A DNA stretch of 64,000 nucleotides from Terasakiella pusilla DSM 6293 (GTDB taxonomy: Bacteria; Pseudomonadota; Alphaproteobacteria; Rhodospirillales; Terasakiellaceae), in contig NZ_JHYO01000002.1 in assembly GCF_000688235.1 (NCBI RefSeq), positions 62,001-126,000 of the forward strand, given 5' to 3'. Below are positions 43,638 through 53,373 of the stretch, one piece after another. Numbering within the stretch: position 1 is the stretch's first letter; each line of letters begins with the position of its first letter. The position numbers were made by a program, and so were the translations under genes. The notes under the pieces are model-generated. The model ran no database searches and was not told the origin of the DNA. It saw nothing but the letters and a program-made list of their open reading frames with translations.

Positions 43638-46600
43638 ATGCTCGCTGACATTATTAATTTGGGACGAAACGTCACTCTTGTGTCGAAAAGCGGTATCCAG
43701 TTTATGGATTTCGCGTCTCGACTTGAGTTTAAAAAAGAGCAACCGGGACTGTTTCTGAAGGCGGATACGCCCTTGGGTCTTGTGCGTTTGGTCCCGGATC
43801 AGTCTGGCGAAAATTATGCTTTGCCGGGACAGCCGCGGGAATTCGTGACGTCCGGTTGGGAAGATGTGTATCTGAATGAAACGATAGATTTGCTGGAAAA
43901 GGTCTGGTTGCCTATCCCGTATTTGCGCACGAAAGATGCGACGGATGGCACCATTGAAGCCACCGAAGGGCCGACCAACTGGGCGCGGGCAAATATCAGA
44001 AAAATGCAGGATGATGAAGATCCGGACGGGTATACACTTCGGGTGTGTCTGGCATTTGATACTAAAATTCTGGATGATAATGATCAGCGTAAATATCTCG
44101 CCCCGACGGTTTCGGATGTCAATAATGGGGAACAATTCGCCCTGTTTGCCCAGACGCATCAGATTGGCTGGTTTTTGAATGAATCTTGGCTGCAAGAGTG
44201 GTTGGAGGAAGTATACCGCGACAATGCGTTGGGACGTGCGCGCATGACGCTGGAAGATGTGCAGGATGAATTAGCGAAAAAAACACATCTTGCCCATTAC
44301 ATGAATTTTTTGGCGATTTTACGTGATTATATTGAACCGCCGACCATCCAGATGCGCATGAATGATGCCAAACGTTCGGATAAAGTTCCTGTTAATGTTG
44401 ATCTGGTTCTGGATATCGGTAACTCGCGGACCTGCGGGATATTGATTGAAGATTACGATAGCGGTGCCAGTGTCGATGAAATGAAGAAGCGCTATGAGCT
44501 TGCGCTGCGGGACGTTTCTCAACCCTTCTTTGTGTATAACGAACCGTTTGAGAGCCGCGTCGAATTTGTCAAAGCGAATTTCGGCAAAGAAAACTTTTCT
44601 GCGGCGAGTGGACGAAATGACGCCTTTTTATGGCCAACGATTTCTCGGGTTGGGCCAGAGGCCACACGCTTTACGTCGCAAAGACGGGGGACGGAAGGAA
44701 ATACAGGGGTTTCCAGCCCCAAAAGATATTTGTGGGATCAAGCGCCTAGTCTTCATGGGTGGAACCTGCATAAAAACCGACCTGATGAGCGCGCAATGCC
44801 TGCGACTGTCTCGCCGTTCACCGATTACATCAATGATTATGGCAATGCCCTATACACGATTGTGTCAGAAGATGCGGGCAGCGTGGAACTTTATGGGAGT
44901 TCAATGCCGGTCTTTGAACCTAAATATTGCCGGAGTTCTTTGATGACCTTTATGGTCGCCGAAGTGATCGTGCAGGCGTTGACGCAGATCAACAGCCTGT
45001 CGCAACGGATGTCTATGCAGTTTTCTGATGTACCGCGTCGTTTGCGTCATTTGGTGATGACGCTGCCGCCTTCCATGCCCATTCAGGAACGCAATATCTT
45101 TAAAGATCGGGTAGAGCAAGCTTTGGCGCTGGTCTGGAAATCGCTAGGCTGGCACGAAGATGATGCGGGTATGGATGAGGAAGGCAAAAGGCTGGCGAAC
45201 CCGGATTTCCCGGACATCAGTATGCAATGGGATGAGGCGACGTGTGCGCAGGTCGTTTACCTCTATAGCGAAATTCAGAACCATTTCAACGGGAATGCAA
45301 ACGAATTTTTTGAGTGTATCCGTCGACCTGACTCGGCTGCGTTGGATGGCACAAAACAAAAAATTCGCGTGGCCTCTATCGATGTGGGGGGCGGCACATC
45401 TGACGTGGTGATTACGGACTTTGAACTGGAAGGGCACAGTGGTGGCAATGTGTCTATCATCCCGGAACATATTTTTATGGACGGCTTTAAAATTGCCGGG
45501 GATGATATTTTGTTAGAAGTCCTGCAGCACACCATTATCCCGGACATTGCACGTGGATTGATGGACTGCGGTATCCTGGCGCCGGATGTATTGTTGTCTC
45601 GATTGATCGGTCATGAGGCGGGCGATGTTCATGTGTCGCGCCTGCGCGAACAGGTTGCTTTACAAGTTCTGCAACCCCTTGGTCATCACGTGTTAAGCCA
45701 GTACGAAAAATTTGTACCGTTTGAAGATAATGACATTGAACAATTTACAATTTCAGAATTCTTTGAACGTGCTTCAGATGACATAGATCCGCCTTCTGAA
45801 AGACTGTATGACGAATTTAATGAGGCCGTTCGGGACGAACTGGGCGGTGATAAGACCTTTGATTTACGCAATGTCGAAATCCGTTTGAACCTGGATTATC
45901 TTCACAAGGTTTTCACGGGTTTCAATGTGGAAATTGCTAAGCCGTTGAAGGCAATGTGCGAAATTGTGCACCTTCACAATTGTGATGTCTTGTTGTTGAG
46001 TGGTCGCCCTTCTCGTTTACCGGGGGTGAAGGGGATCGTTCGTTCTCTTCTGCCGCTTCCGCCAGATCGCATTATTCCACTGCATGATTATGAAGCTGGA
46101 AACTGGTACCCATTCCATAAAGGCGGGCGGATTGATGACCCGAAAACAACGGCTGCGGTCGGGGCCATGTTATGCGTGCTGAGTAAGGGGCGTATCCCGC
46201 GTTTCTATTTTAGAGCCAATGCGTTTAAGCCTTATTCGACGGTGCGCTACCTTGGCACGATGGGACAAAGTAACGTCATCAAGGAAGATGAAGTCATTTA
46301 TGCGAATTTGGATTTGTTGGATGACAGCTCTGAACTGGAAGAAAAATCCTTTGAAATGCATGGGTTAACGCGTTTGGGCTTCCGTCAATTAAAGGCGGAA
46401 AGATGGACAGCGAGCCAGCTTTATACATTGGATTATAACGGGGAAGAAGCGCGCCAGAAGTACGGGGATAAAACGCTGGAAGTGACGCTTAAACTCGGAA
46501 ACATGTCAGGTCAGAAGCGAGATGCAATACGCATGAAAGAGTTTGCTATTCAAAATATTTCGGTGAAGGGCACGGGGAATACGGTGAGTTCCCGGAGTTT

Positions 46601-46715
46601 GAAAATGAAGTTGAATACGCTGCAAGGAAGTGGTGGTGACCAGTCTTACTGGTTGGATAATGGGAGTGTGGTCGATGGTCGCGCTGTTGCCTTTTTGAAG
46701 GGAGTTCTGAAATGA
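43638..46715 (+). CDS. srfB: SrfB, actin/Hsp70-fold ATPase
   Basis: A 1025-residue protein of the 'virulence factor SrfB' family. ASKHA ATPase motifs are visible: phosphate-1 VLDIGNSRTCGI (about 255), phosphate-2 SIDVGGGTSDVVI (about 578) and adenosine-type LLSGRPSRLPGVKGIV (about 785). No signal peptide is present, so it is cytoplasmic. Length agrees with the family (about 1000). It overlaps srfC by 4 bp. By fold it may form filaments or act as a chaperone-like motor; this is inference. It is co-transcribed with SrfA-like membrane proteins whose N-terminal domains could recruit it. Confidence 0.88.
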   Translation: MLADIINLGRNVTLVSKSGIQFMDFASRLEFKKEQPGLFLKADTPLGLVRLVPDQSGENYALPGQPREFVTSGWEDVYLNETIDLLEKVWLPIPYLRTKDATDGTIEATEGPTNWARANIRKMQDDEDPDGYTLRVCLAFDTKILDDNDQRKYLAPTVSDVNNGEQFALFAQTHQIGWFLNESWLQEWLEEVYRDNALGRARMTLEDVQDELAKKTHLAHYMNFLAILRDYIEPPTIQMRMNDAKRSDKVPVNVDLVLDIGNSRTCGILIEDYDSGASVDEMKKRYELALRDVSQPFFVYNEPFESRVEFVKANFGKENFSAASGRNDAFLWPTISRVGPEATRFTSQRRGTEGNTGVSSPKRYLWDQAPSLHGWNLHKNRPDERAMPATVSPFTDYINDYGNALYTIVSEDAGSVELYGSSMPVFEPKYCRSSLMTFMVAEVIVQALTQINSLSQRMSMQFSDVPRRLRHLVMTLPPSMPIQERNIFKDRVEQALALVWKSLGWHEDDAGMDEEGKRLANPDFPDISMQWDEATCAQVVYLYSEIQNHFNGNANEFFECIRRPDSAALDGTKQKIRVASIDVGGGTSDVVITDFELEGHSGGNVSIIPEHIFMDGFKIAGDDILLEVLQHTIIPDIARGLMDCGILAPDVLLSRLIGHEAGDVHVSRLREQVALQVLQPLGHHVLSQYEKFVPFEDNDIEQFTISEFFERASDDIDPPSERLYDEFNEAVRDELGGDKTFDLRNVEIRLNLDYLHKVFTGFNVEIAKPLKAMCEIVHLHNCDVLLLSGRPSRLPGVKGIVRSLLPLPPDRIIPLHDYEAGNWYPFHKGGRIDDPKTTAAVGAMLCVLSKGRIPRFYFRANAFKPYSTVRYLGTMGQSNVIKEDEVIYANLDLLDDSSELEEKSFEMHGLTRLGFRQLKAERWTASQLYTLDYNGEEARQKYGDKTLEVTLKLGNMSGQKRDAIRMKEFAIQNISVKGTGNTVSSRSLKMKLNTLQGSGGDQSYWLDNGSVVDGRAVAFLKGVLK

Positions 46716-49444
46716 CATATTCGCGCATGGACCTCACAGAGCGCTGCCAAGGTATTCGTGGTGGCAGCGGACAGGCGATTGATTGGGTCAAGGATGTTCG
46801 TCGCACAGCCGAGTCTGTAGACGGGGCGGCAGATACCATGATTGAAGAGTTGCGTCGATACCGATACAAAACACGTCAGTTGGGCAATGCGTTGTCCAAG
46901 CCGTTGTCAGTTGGGGTCTTTGGTGTATCTCAGGCCGGAAAGTCCTTTTTGATTTCGACGCTGGCGATGAATGAAAATGGGGAACTTGAGACGAAAATGG
47001 GGAATGATCGTCTTAACTTCATCAGCCATATTAACCCAAGCGGGGGTGGTGGCGAAGCGACGGGGCTGGTTACCCGCTTTACCTGTACGCAAAGTAAGGC
47101 ACCGGATGCGTTTCCGGTGGATGTAAAGCTGCTCTCAGAAAGCGATATCATCAAAATTTTTGCCAATAGCTATGCATTTGATTTTGACGCGAAGTTTAAA
47201 GAACCTGTGGATGTTGCGGAATTAAACGCAAGGATCGCGTCTTTGTCTTCTCGTCGTCAACCTACTTTGACGGGGGGGATTGATGAAGATGACATGGTCG
47301 ACATTATGGATTACTGCAACAACCTGCCCGGTGGCCGGTTGGAATCTTTTTGGAACCAAGCTGTAGATTTGGCACCCTATTTGACCCTTGAGGATCGTTC
47401 GCGCTTGCTTGGGATTTTGTGGGGGGATATCGACGATTTGTCCAAGGCCTATCGCTCGATGTGTGAAACATTGACGACGCTTGGTCATGCAAGTCAGGCC
47501 TTTTTGTCACTGGATGCTTTGGTGACGCGATCGGATGATCCGGGGGCAAAAGGGTTTTCGCAGCGCAATGGTATTGTGAATGTCGATATTTTGTCACGCT
47601 TGGGTAAAGATGCGGAGGATCAGGTTAAAGTGCTGCCTGTGACCGATGACGGCGGTTTCGGCGCGGAAACGAGTGTCGCGCGGTCTGGTCTGGCTGCGCT
47701 GGTTGCAGAATTAAAAATTGTTCTGGCAGATCAACCTAAAGCCAATGTTATGGACAAGATGGACCTGTTGGATTTCCCAGGATACCGCGGGCGCTTGAAA
47801 GTGCCGGATTATGGCAGCGTGAAAGAGGCTGTTCGTAGCGAGGGAGATGCTGATCCCGTTGCGGCGTTGCTGTTGCGGGGTAAGGTTGCTTATTTGTTTG
47901 AGCGCTATATCAGTCAGCAAGAAATGAGCTTTTTGCTGCTTTGTACCCGATCCAATGCACAAATCGAGATTAATGAGCTGGCGGATGCGGTCGATAGTTG
48001 GGTGACACGGACCCAAGGTGAAGATGCGAGCAAGCGGGGCAAGCGTCGCCCCGGATTGATCTGGGCCTTTACCCAGCTCGATTTGAAAATGAGCTATAAA
48101 GGGTCTGAGTCTCTGGAAATGAGACGGGGGGAATGGAACTCGATGGTTGAAAAGATCGGCTTGGAACGGTTTGATCGTTGCGAGTGGGTCAACCATTGGT
48201 CCGATGATAAGCCGTTTGACAATATGTTTCTGGTCCGAAAACCGGGCTTAGCGGGTGATCTTTTTGTAACGGATAAAGAAACCCGTGTTGAAAGCGGCAT
48301 CCGTGAAGATATGCAGGATCATATGGACCTTCTGAAGCAATCCTTTATGGAAGCTGATGCTGTAAATCGTCATTTTTCCGACCCAAAGGCGGCTTGGGAG
48401 GCCATGATTGCGCCCAATGACGGGGGGATGAGCCGCATTGCTGCATATCTGAGCGATGTCGCAAATTATCAGGACAAAATCGATCGTATTGGCGAGCAAG
48501 TGTCCTCGATCACTGAAAATATTGTCGAAGATATGTTTGGGAATATGTTTTCCAGTGAGGGACCTGAAGAAGTCACTAAAAAACAGAGAATTGCAGATGA
48601 GGTCCGGGATGATCTCGGGGCCTCCGCGAGTTACTTTGCTGAGTTTTTGTCGGTGATGCAGCCCAAGCAAAAGGATCTGAAGGAGCTTTATTTGCAGGTT
48701 GAACAACCCGATGGTGACGAAGGGGCGCAATCTGTTGACGATGGATCGTCTGGGATGGGCGGATCAAACTCTCCCTTTGGTGGCTTGAATGATATTTTCG
48801 GTGATCTTGCCGGGGGAAGCACTGAGACGGCGAAAAACGATGGAGACGCCGGCATGCATGCTTCTGGCAGTGTTCATAATAAATTTGCAAAAGCCGTTGT
48901 GCAGGATTGGCAACGCAACCTGTCACGCCTGAGCACGGACAAAAAAGTTCAGTCCTACATGAAAATCAGTTCGGAAACGGTGAGCAAGATTGCGACAGAA
49001 TTATCTGTCGGCGCGAGCCGTCTGAAACTGATTGAGCAAATGTCAACGGCATTGGAAAAAGTAGAACGTCGAAGCGGTCTTACGCGCTACGCTCTGGCAG
49101 GGCAGCAAGTGAAGATTGCGTCGCGTGAATTGAATAACTTTATTGATTATTTGGGCTTATCCGCAACAAATTTAGCTGATCGCCCTGACGCTTTATCTTC
49201 GGGACAAAGAAAGACGTTTGAACGTCGGAAAGAGCCCTTTACCGAACTACCGGAGGATCCAGTGCTGTATTCGCGGGAGTATGTTCTGGATTGGTTTGTC
49301 GGATTTAGAAAACTTGCTGTAGACAATATCGGACATAGCAGTGGGCGGGATATCACCCCAGATCAAAACTATCGACTAGGGCAGATTATTGCTCAAATTC
49401 AAGGCAAAAATGGTGTGGAAAATACGCCAAATCATGAGGGATAA
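46712..49444 (+). CDS. srfC: SrfC, dynamin-like GTPase
   Basis: A 910-residue protein of the SrfC family. The P-loop GVSQAGKSFLISTLA (about 70-84) and G3-type LLDFPGYRGR (about 349) are separated by a long insertion of some 270 residues; WAFTQLDLKM may be G4. The C-terminal 450 residues are helical with a Gly/Ser-rich flexible part around 680-715. No membrane anchor is seen. Members are described as putative virulence factors; the GTPase layout resembles dynamin-type membrane remodelers. It follows srfB with an ATGA overlap. Confidence 0.87.
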   Translation: MTYSRMDLTERCQGIRGGSGQAIDWVKDVRRTAESVDGAADTMIEELRRYRYKTRQLGNALSKPLSVGVFGVSQAGKSFLISTLAMNENGELETKMGNDRLNFISHINPSGGGGEATGLVTRFTCTQSKAPDAFPVDVKLLSESDIIKIFANSYAFDFDAKFKEPVDVAELNARIASLSSRRQPTLTGGIDEDDMVDIMDYCNNLPGGRLESFWNQAVDLAPYLTLEDRSRLLGILWGDIDDLSKAYRSMCETLTTLGHASQAFLSLDALVTRSDDPGAKGFSQRNGIVNVDILSRLGKDAEDQVKVLPVTDDGGFGAETSVARSGLAALVAELKIVLADQPKANVMDKMDLLDFPGYRGRLKVPDYGSVKEAVRSEGDADPVAALLLRGKVAYLFERYISQQEMSFLLLCTRSNAQIEINELADAVDSWVTRTQGEDASKRGKRRPGLIWAFTQLDLKMSYKGSESLEMRRGEWNSMVEKIGLERFDRCEWVNHWSDDKPFDNMFLVRKPGLAGDLFVTDKETRVESGIREDMQDHMDLLKQSFMEADAVNRHFSDPKAAWEAMIAPNDGGMSRIAAYLSDVANYQDKIDRIGEQVSSITENIVEDMFGNMFSSEGPEEVTKKQRIADEVRDDLGASASYFAEFLSVMQPKQKDLKELYLQVEQPDGDEGAQSVDDGSSGMGGSNSPFGGLNDIFGDLAGGSTETAKNDGDAGMHASGSVHNKFAKAVVQDWQRNLSRLSTDKKVQSYMKISSETVSKIATELSVGASRLKLIEQMSTALEKVERRSGLTRYALAGQQVKIASRELNNFIDYLGLSATNLADRPDALSSGQRKTFERRKEPFTELPEDPVLYSREYVLDWFVGFRKLAVDNIGHSSGRDITPDQNYRLGQIIAQIQGKNGVENTPNHEG

Positions 49445-49446
49445 TC

Positions 49447-50583
49447 ATGTCTATTAAACCAAAGTTTGTCTCAAACGAGACGCCGGGCTTCGCTGAAATT
49501 CGCATTCCGGACTATACTGCAACGGGTGATCAGGTTGAGATCGCGATCAAACGAAGCGGGGACGGTAGCTATTTGGGCGATAGCGGTTGGTTGACAAATG
49601 AAAATTGGCTGAGTGTCAATATTCAGGATGACAATGGGGAGTGTGTGATCCCCATTGGGCCTAGTCAGGTGGACCCGCTTGCGTCTTGTCTCTCCTCCTT
49701 TATGTTTCAATTGTTTTTGAAAGATGGGGGGGCAACGGTTGCCGGTGTTATCAAAAAAACATCGGTTACGCTGTTGTCGTCACAAGCTGGTGGCGCTGGC
49801 ATGACGTCAACGGTTGGCTCTATAGCGGCGGGAACAACCACACCCGCGCCAGAGCCGGAGCCTGTTGAGGAGCCTGCCTGCGTGGAGGAGCCGGTTTCCA
49901 TACCAGAGCCAGAACCTCAGCCTGAGCCACAACCGTCACCAACTGTTGAGGCACCTGCCGAGAGCAGCAGCAAAAAGGGGCTGTTTATTGCTTTGGCTGT
50001 GATTGCACTTCTTTTAGTTGGGGGGGCGATCGCGTTCTATTCAGGCCTGTTTGACAGTAAAACGGAAGATCCGGCGACAGCCACACCGGCAACACCTACC
50101 CCAGAGGTTAGCAGCACGCAAACACCTGCACAAAGCTTGCCGCCAGCCGCACCGACGGCACCAACGTTGACGACACGCCAAATTGTTCAAGACTTCCTTG
50201 CGACCAATCCTGATGCGCCTGCCTTGCTTGCGAAAGCTGAAGAAATGAAGGCTGAAGGCCGATTGGATGGGGCGATGCTTTTGTACCGTCAAGCTGCGGG
50301 CAAAGGGGATGCAAAGGCAGCGTTGCTGTTGGCGCGTATGTATGATCCTAAATATTTTTCAAAAGAAACCAGCCCGTTGCCAAATGCAGATGCGGAAACA
50401 GCGGCATATTGGTATGAAGGTCCGGCGAAAAACGGCGATGTGGAAGCCCAACGCGAGCTTGGGCGTGTTTTGATTGAGCAAAACCCGTCAGGTTTCCAAA
50501 AAGAAAAAGCCGTGGAATGGTTGACGAAAGCGGCAGAAGGCGGCGACGCTGAAGCGCAGTCATTGTTGTCTCAATACCAGTAA
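49447..50583 (+). CDS. single-pass membrane protein with periplasmic Sel1 repeats
   Basis: A 378-residue protein starting 2 bp after srfC. Residues 1-125 form a beta-rich N-terminal domain of unknown family (FAEIRIPDYTATGDQVEIAI). A Pro/Glu-rich linker follows, then a membrane helix (about 179-199, Lys-Lys before it, so N-in), a Thr/Pro/Ala-rich spacer and Sel1-like repeats (about 265-375: AMLLYRQAAGKGDAKAALLL, KAVEWLTKAAEGGDAEAQ). Sel1 repeats bind proteins. It may bridge cytoplasmic SrfB/SrfC with the periplasmic sensor encoded next. Confidence 0.82.
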   Translation: MSIKPKFVSNETPGFAEIRIPDYTATGDQVEIAIKRSGDGSYLGDSGWLTNENWLSVNIQDDNGECVIPIGPSQVDPLASCLSSFMFQLFLKDGGATVAGVIKKTSVTLLSSQAGGAGMTSTVGSIAAGTTTPAPEPEPVEEPACVEEPVSIPEPEPQPEPQPSPTVEAPAESSSKKGLFIALAVIALLLVGGAIAFYSGLFDSKTEDPATATPATPTPEVSSTQTPAQSLPPAAPTAPTLTTRQIVQDFLATNPDAPALLAKAEEMKAEGRLDGAMLLYRQAAGKGDAKAALLLARMYDPKYFSKETSPLPNADAETAAYWYEGPAKNGDVEAQRELGRVLIEQNPSGFQKEKAVEWLTKAAEGGDAEAQSLLSQYQ

Positions 50584-50605
50584 CTTAAGTTTGAAGGATT
50601 AGAAT

Positions 50606-52621
50606 ATGCAGCGGGTCAGTTGTTTTGTCGCAAGGTTCAAATGTCGCTTTCTATTGGTGTTGATGCTGGCGGTGGCCGCAAATATCATGCTGCCGCAGGT
50701 CGGGGCGGCACAAAGCAGGACGCCTTTGTTGATGGATGGCAAGAAGACACTCTATCAGCGCGTATTGACCCGCCCCGGTGCCAAGGTTTCGTTTAAAACG
50801 GAGCGTGGCGCGGGGATTGATCAAGCGGCAATGACTGTCCTTTATGTGTATGGTCGCAAAACCGTGGATGGCGAAGAATGGTTGGAAGTCGGCAGCAATA
50901 CGCGAGGGCAGGTTGAGGGATGGATCCCGAGCGTGGACACGCTTATGTGGAAACAGCAACTGACCTTGGCCTTTACCAACCCGGCAGGGCGGGAGCGCGC
51001 TTTGATGTTTGCCTCGCGCGATGATTTGTTAGGTGTTGTACAGGATTTCGATCCGGCGCAGGCCGTAAAACCCTTGTTGGAGGCAGCAAAGGCAGGCCAG
51101 CAAAACGATAGAATTGTGTCGATTGAACCTGAGAATTTTATCGATATTTCAAAGCAGTTTTATCTATTGCCAATTTTGGATGTTGAAGAAACCTATACGG
51201 GGTCCGGTTATTCTGTGCGGGCTTTAAATATCGCTTCTGTCACCAAGGGAAATACGGGATTAGCGGGGCAAAAGACGGAGGAAAAACCTGAAAATAACGA
51301 GATGATGCTCCGTAACTTTAAAGCGTCTGTTGTTTTTGTGGTTGATTCAACCATCTCGATGGGCCCCTATATTGAGCGAACCCGCGAGGCCGTCAAAAAA
51401 GTCTATCAGGTGATCGAACGTGAAGGCATGGCGGATCATGTTCGTTTTGGTCTGGTGGCCTATCGCTCCAGTCTGGAGGCCTCCCCGGGGTTGGAATATG
51501 TCAGTCGTGTTTTTGTGGACCCAAGCGACGTCAAAGGTGGGGATGACTTTTTAAACAAGGTCAAAGACCTTAAGCCTGCGACGGTGTCTTCCAAGAGATT
51601 TGATGAAGATGCGTATACCGGTGTGATGTCGGCGCTGGAAACGGTCAAATGGAATGAGTTTGGCGGTCGCTATCTCGTGTTAATTACGGATGCGGGTGCT
51701 TTGAAAGGGGGGGACGAACTCTCCGGCACCGGACTGGATGCCAGTCAAGTGCGCCTTGAAGCCCAGGAACGTGGCGTGGCTTTGTATGCGTTGCACTTAA
51801 AGACACCACAAGGCAAAAAAAATCATGCCTCAGCACAGGCCCAGTATGAAGATTTGTCCACATTCCAAGGTATCCCGAAACCCTTGTATTATGGGGTGGA
51901 AACGGGTGATGTGAAACAATTTGGCGATATCATAGATCAGTTGGGCATGTCTATTGTCGCAAACGTGCGTGGCGCCATGTCAGGGGAAGAGGTTGTGGGC
52001 AGCGCCCGTTCTGCCCCTGATGAGAAAAAGGTCAGCGAAACGCAGGCCGAAAAAGCCGCCCAGTCGGCAGAAGCGGTTGGGCACGCGATGCGCCTTGCCT
52101 ATTTGGGCCGCATACAGGGGACGCAGGCACCCGATTTATTTAGTGCATGGGTTTCTGACCGGGATTTGATTAAGCCAGATCTCGCGACCACGGATGTTCG
52201 TATCCTTCTGACAAAAAACCAGCTCTCCGATATGCAGCAGGTTATGAAAGAAATTTTGACAGCAGGTCAAATGTCTCAGTTATCACCCGAAGGCTTTTTT
52301 GACAGCATGCGATCTGCAGCAGCCGTGATGGGGCGGGATCCCTCGCAAGTCAATAATCCCGATGCGACGAAGTTGGTCGAACTTGGATTGATGGGGGAAT
52401 ATCTTGATGATCTTCCCTATAAATCCAAGGTGATGAGCATGGATCAGGAACTGTGGGCAAGCTGGTCTATTGGTGAACAGCAGGCCTTTTTAGATGAGGT
52501 CGAACGTAAAATCCGATTATATCAACGCTATCACGATGATGTGGCGCGCTGGGTCTTTTTGGATCAAGGGGCTGATCCTGGGGATGCTGTTTATCCGGTG
52601 CCGCTGGAAGCGTTGCCATGA
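50606..52621 (+). CDS. periplasmic PpkA-type VWA sensor protein lacking a kinase domain
   Basis: A 671-residue exported protein with a signal peptide ending about residue 36 (GAAQS). The region KKTLYQRVLTRPGAKVSF to WKQQLTLAFTNPAGRERAL (about 46-135) matches the extracytoplasmic part of T6SS kinase PpkA, followed by a VWA domain (about 240-455). Its MIDAS reads DSTIS with D-x-T-x-S spacing and a later ITDAG. The C-terminal 200 residues are helical. PpkA proteins carry a cytoplasmic Ser/Thr kinase ahead of this region; here a signal peptide takes its place. It overlaps the ABC ATPase gene by 4 bp. It likely senses an envelope signal with the TagR-like protein. Confidence 0.82.
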   Translation: MQRVSCFVARFKCRFLLVLMLAVAANIMLPQVGAAQSRTPLLMDGKKTLYQRVLTRPGAKVSFKTERGAGIDQAAMTVLYVYGRKTVDGEEWLEVGSNTRGQVEGWIPSVDTLMWKQQLTLAFTNPAGRERALMFASRDDLLGVVQDFDPAQAVKPLLEAAKAGQQNDRIVSIEPENFIDISKQFYLLPILDVEETYTGSGYSVRALNIASVTKGNTGLAGQKTEEKPENNEMMLRNFKASVVFVVDSTISMGPYIERTREAVKKVYQVIEREGMADHVRFGLVAYRSSLEASPGLEYVSRVFVDPSDVKGGDDFLNKVKDLKPATVSSKRFDEDAYTGVMSALETVKWNEFGGRYLVLITDAGALKGGDELSGTGLDASQVRLEAQERGVALYALHLKTPQGKKNHASAQAQYEDLSTFQGIPKPLYYGVETGDVKQFGDIIDQLGMSIVANVRGAMSGEEVVGSARSAPDEKKVSETQAEKAAQSAEAVGHAMRLAYLGRIQGTQAPDLFSAWVSDRDLIKPDLATTDVRILLTKNQLSDMQQVMKEILTAGQMSQLSPEGFFDSMRSAAAVMGRDPSQVNNPDATKLVELGLMGEYLDDLPYKSKVMSMDQELWASWSIGEQQAFLDEVERKIRLYQRYHDDVARWVFLDQGADPGDAVYPVPLEALP

Positions 52622-53373
52622 CGGGGCAGGACACCACACATGGACCTGTTTTGTGTTTAAGTGGTGTCCGACGTATCCGCGGGCAGGGCGAGAACCGGTT
52701 TGTTTTGGATGTACGAAACCTGCGTGTCCCGCAATCACAGGCCATTTGTGTAACAGGGCCAAGTGGGTGCGGTAAATCAACATTGCTTGACCTGATTGGG
52801 CTTGTGCTGAAACCCGATCAAGGGGCAGAGTTTGTGTTTACCCCGAATGATGGTCGGAAAACTGATTTGCAGGCTGCGTGGAATAATCGCCAAGAAGCTG
52901 ACTTAAGCGCTATTCGAGCGCAGTATCTTGGTTATATTTTGCAAACGGGGGGGATTTTCCCTTTTTTATCCGTAGATGAAAATATTCGGGTCTCCCAAAG
53001 GTTGCTGGGGCAAGGCAATGAAGAGGTGGTTCAACACCTCATTGAACGGTTGAATATTTCCCACCTTTTAAAGAAAAAGCCAAAAGCTTTATCAATTGGG
53101 GAGCGTCAACGAGTGTGTATCGCGCGTGCGTTGGCCCATCAGCCCAGTTTAATTCTGGCGGACGAACCCACGGCCTCATTGGATCGCAAAAATGCGGATC
53201 GTGTCATGGATTTATTTATGACCCTTGTGCAGGATTTCGGGACGAGTGCGATTATTGTCTCGCATGAGAAAGGGCTTGCGCGTCATTTCGGGTTGAGGGA
53301 AGTGCCGATTGAGGTGAAATCACTAAAATCAGGCAAAGGGACCGTATCTGTTCTGGAGATGTCGGATGGGTAA
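52618..53373 (+). CDS. TagT-like ABC transporter ATPase (LolD/MacB type)
   Basis: A 251-residue ATPase with Walker A GPSGCGKST, Q-loop region LGYILQTGGIFPFLSV, signature LSIGERQRVCIARAL, Walker B LILADEPTASLD and switch His IVSHE. In sequence class it belongs with LolD/MacB mechanotransmitters. In Pseudomonas T6SS loci TagT is the ATPase encoded next to ppkA, with TagS as permease; the same adjacency is seen here. It overlaps both neighbours (4 and 8 bp), so expression is tightly coupled. Confidence 0.85.
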   Translation: MTGQDTTHGPVLCLSGVRRIRGQGENRFVLDVRNLRVPQSQAICVTGPSGCGKSTLLDLIGLVLKPDQGAEFVFTPNDGRKTDLQAAWNNRQEADLSAIRAQYLGYILQTGGIFPFLSVDENIRVSQRLLGQGNEEVVQHLIERLNISHLLKKKPKALSIGERQRVCIARALAHQPSLILADEPTASLDRKNADRVMDLFMTLVQDFGTSAIIVSHEKGLARHFGLREVPIEVKSLKSGKGTVSVLEMSDG

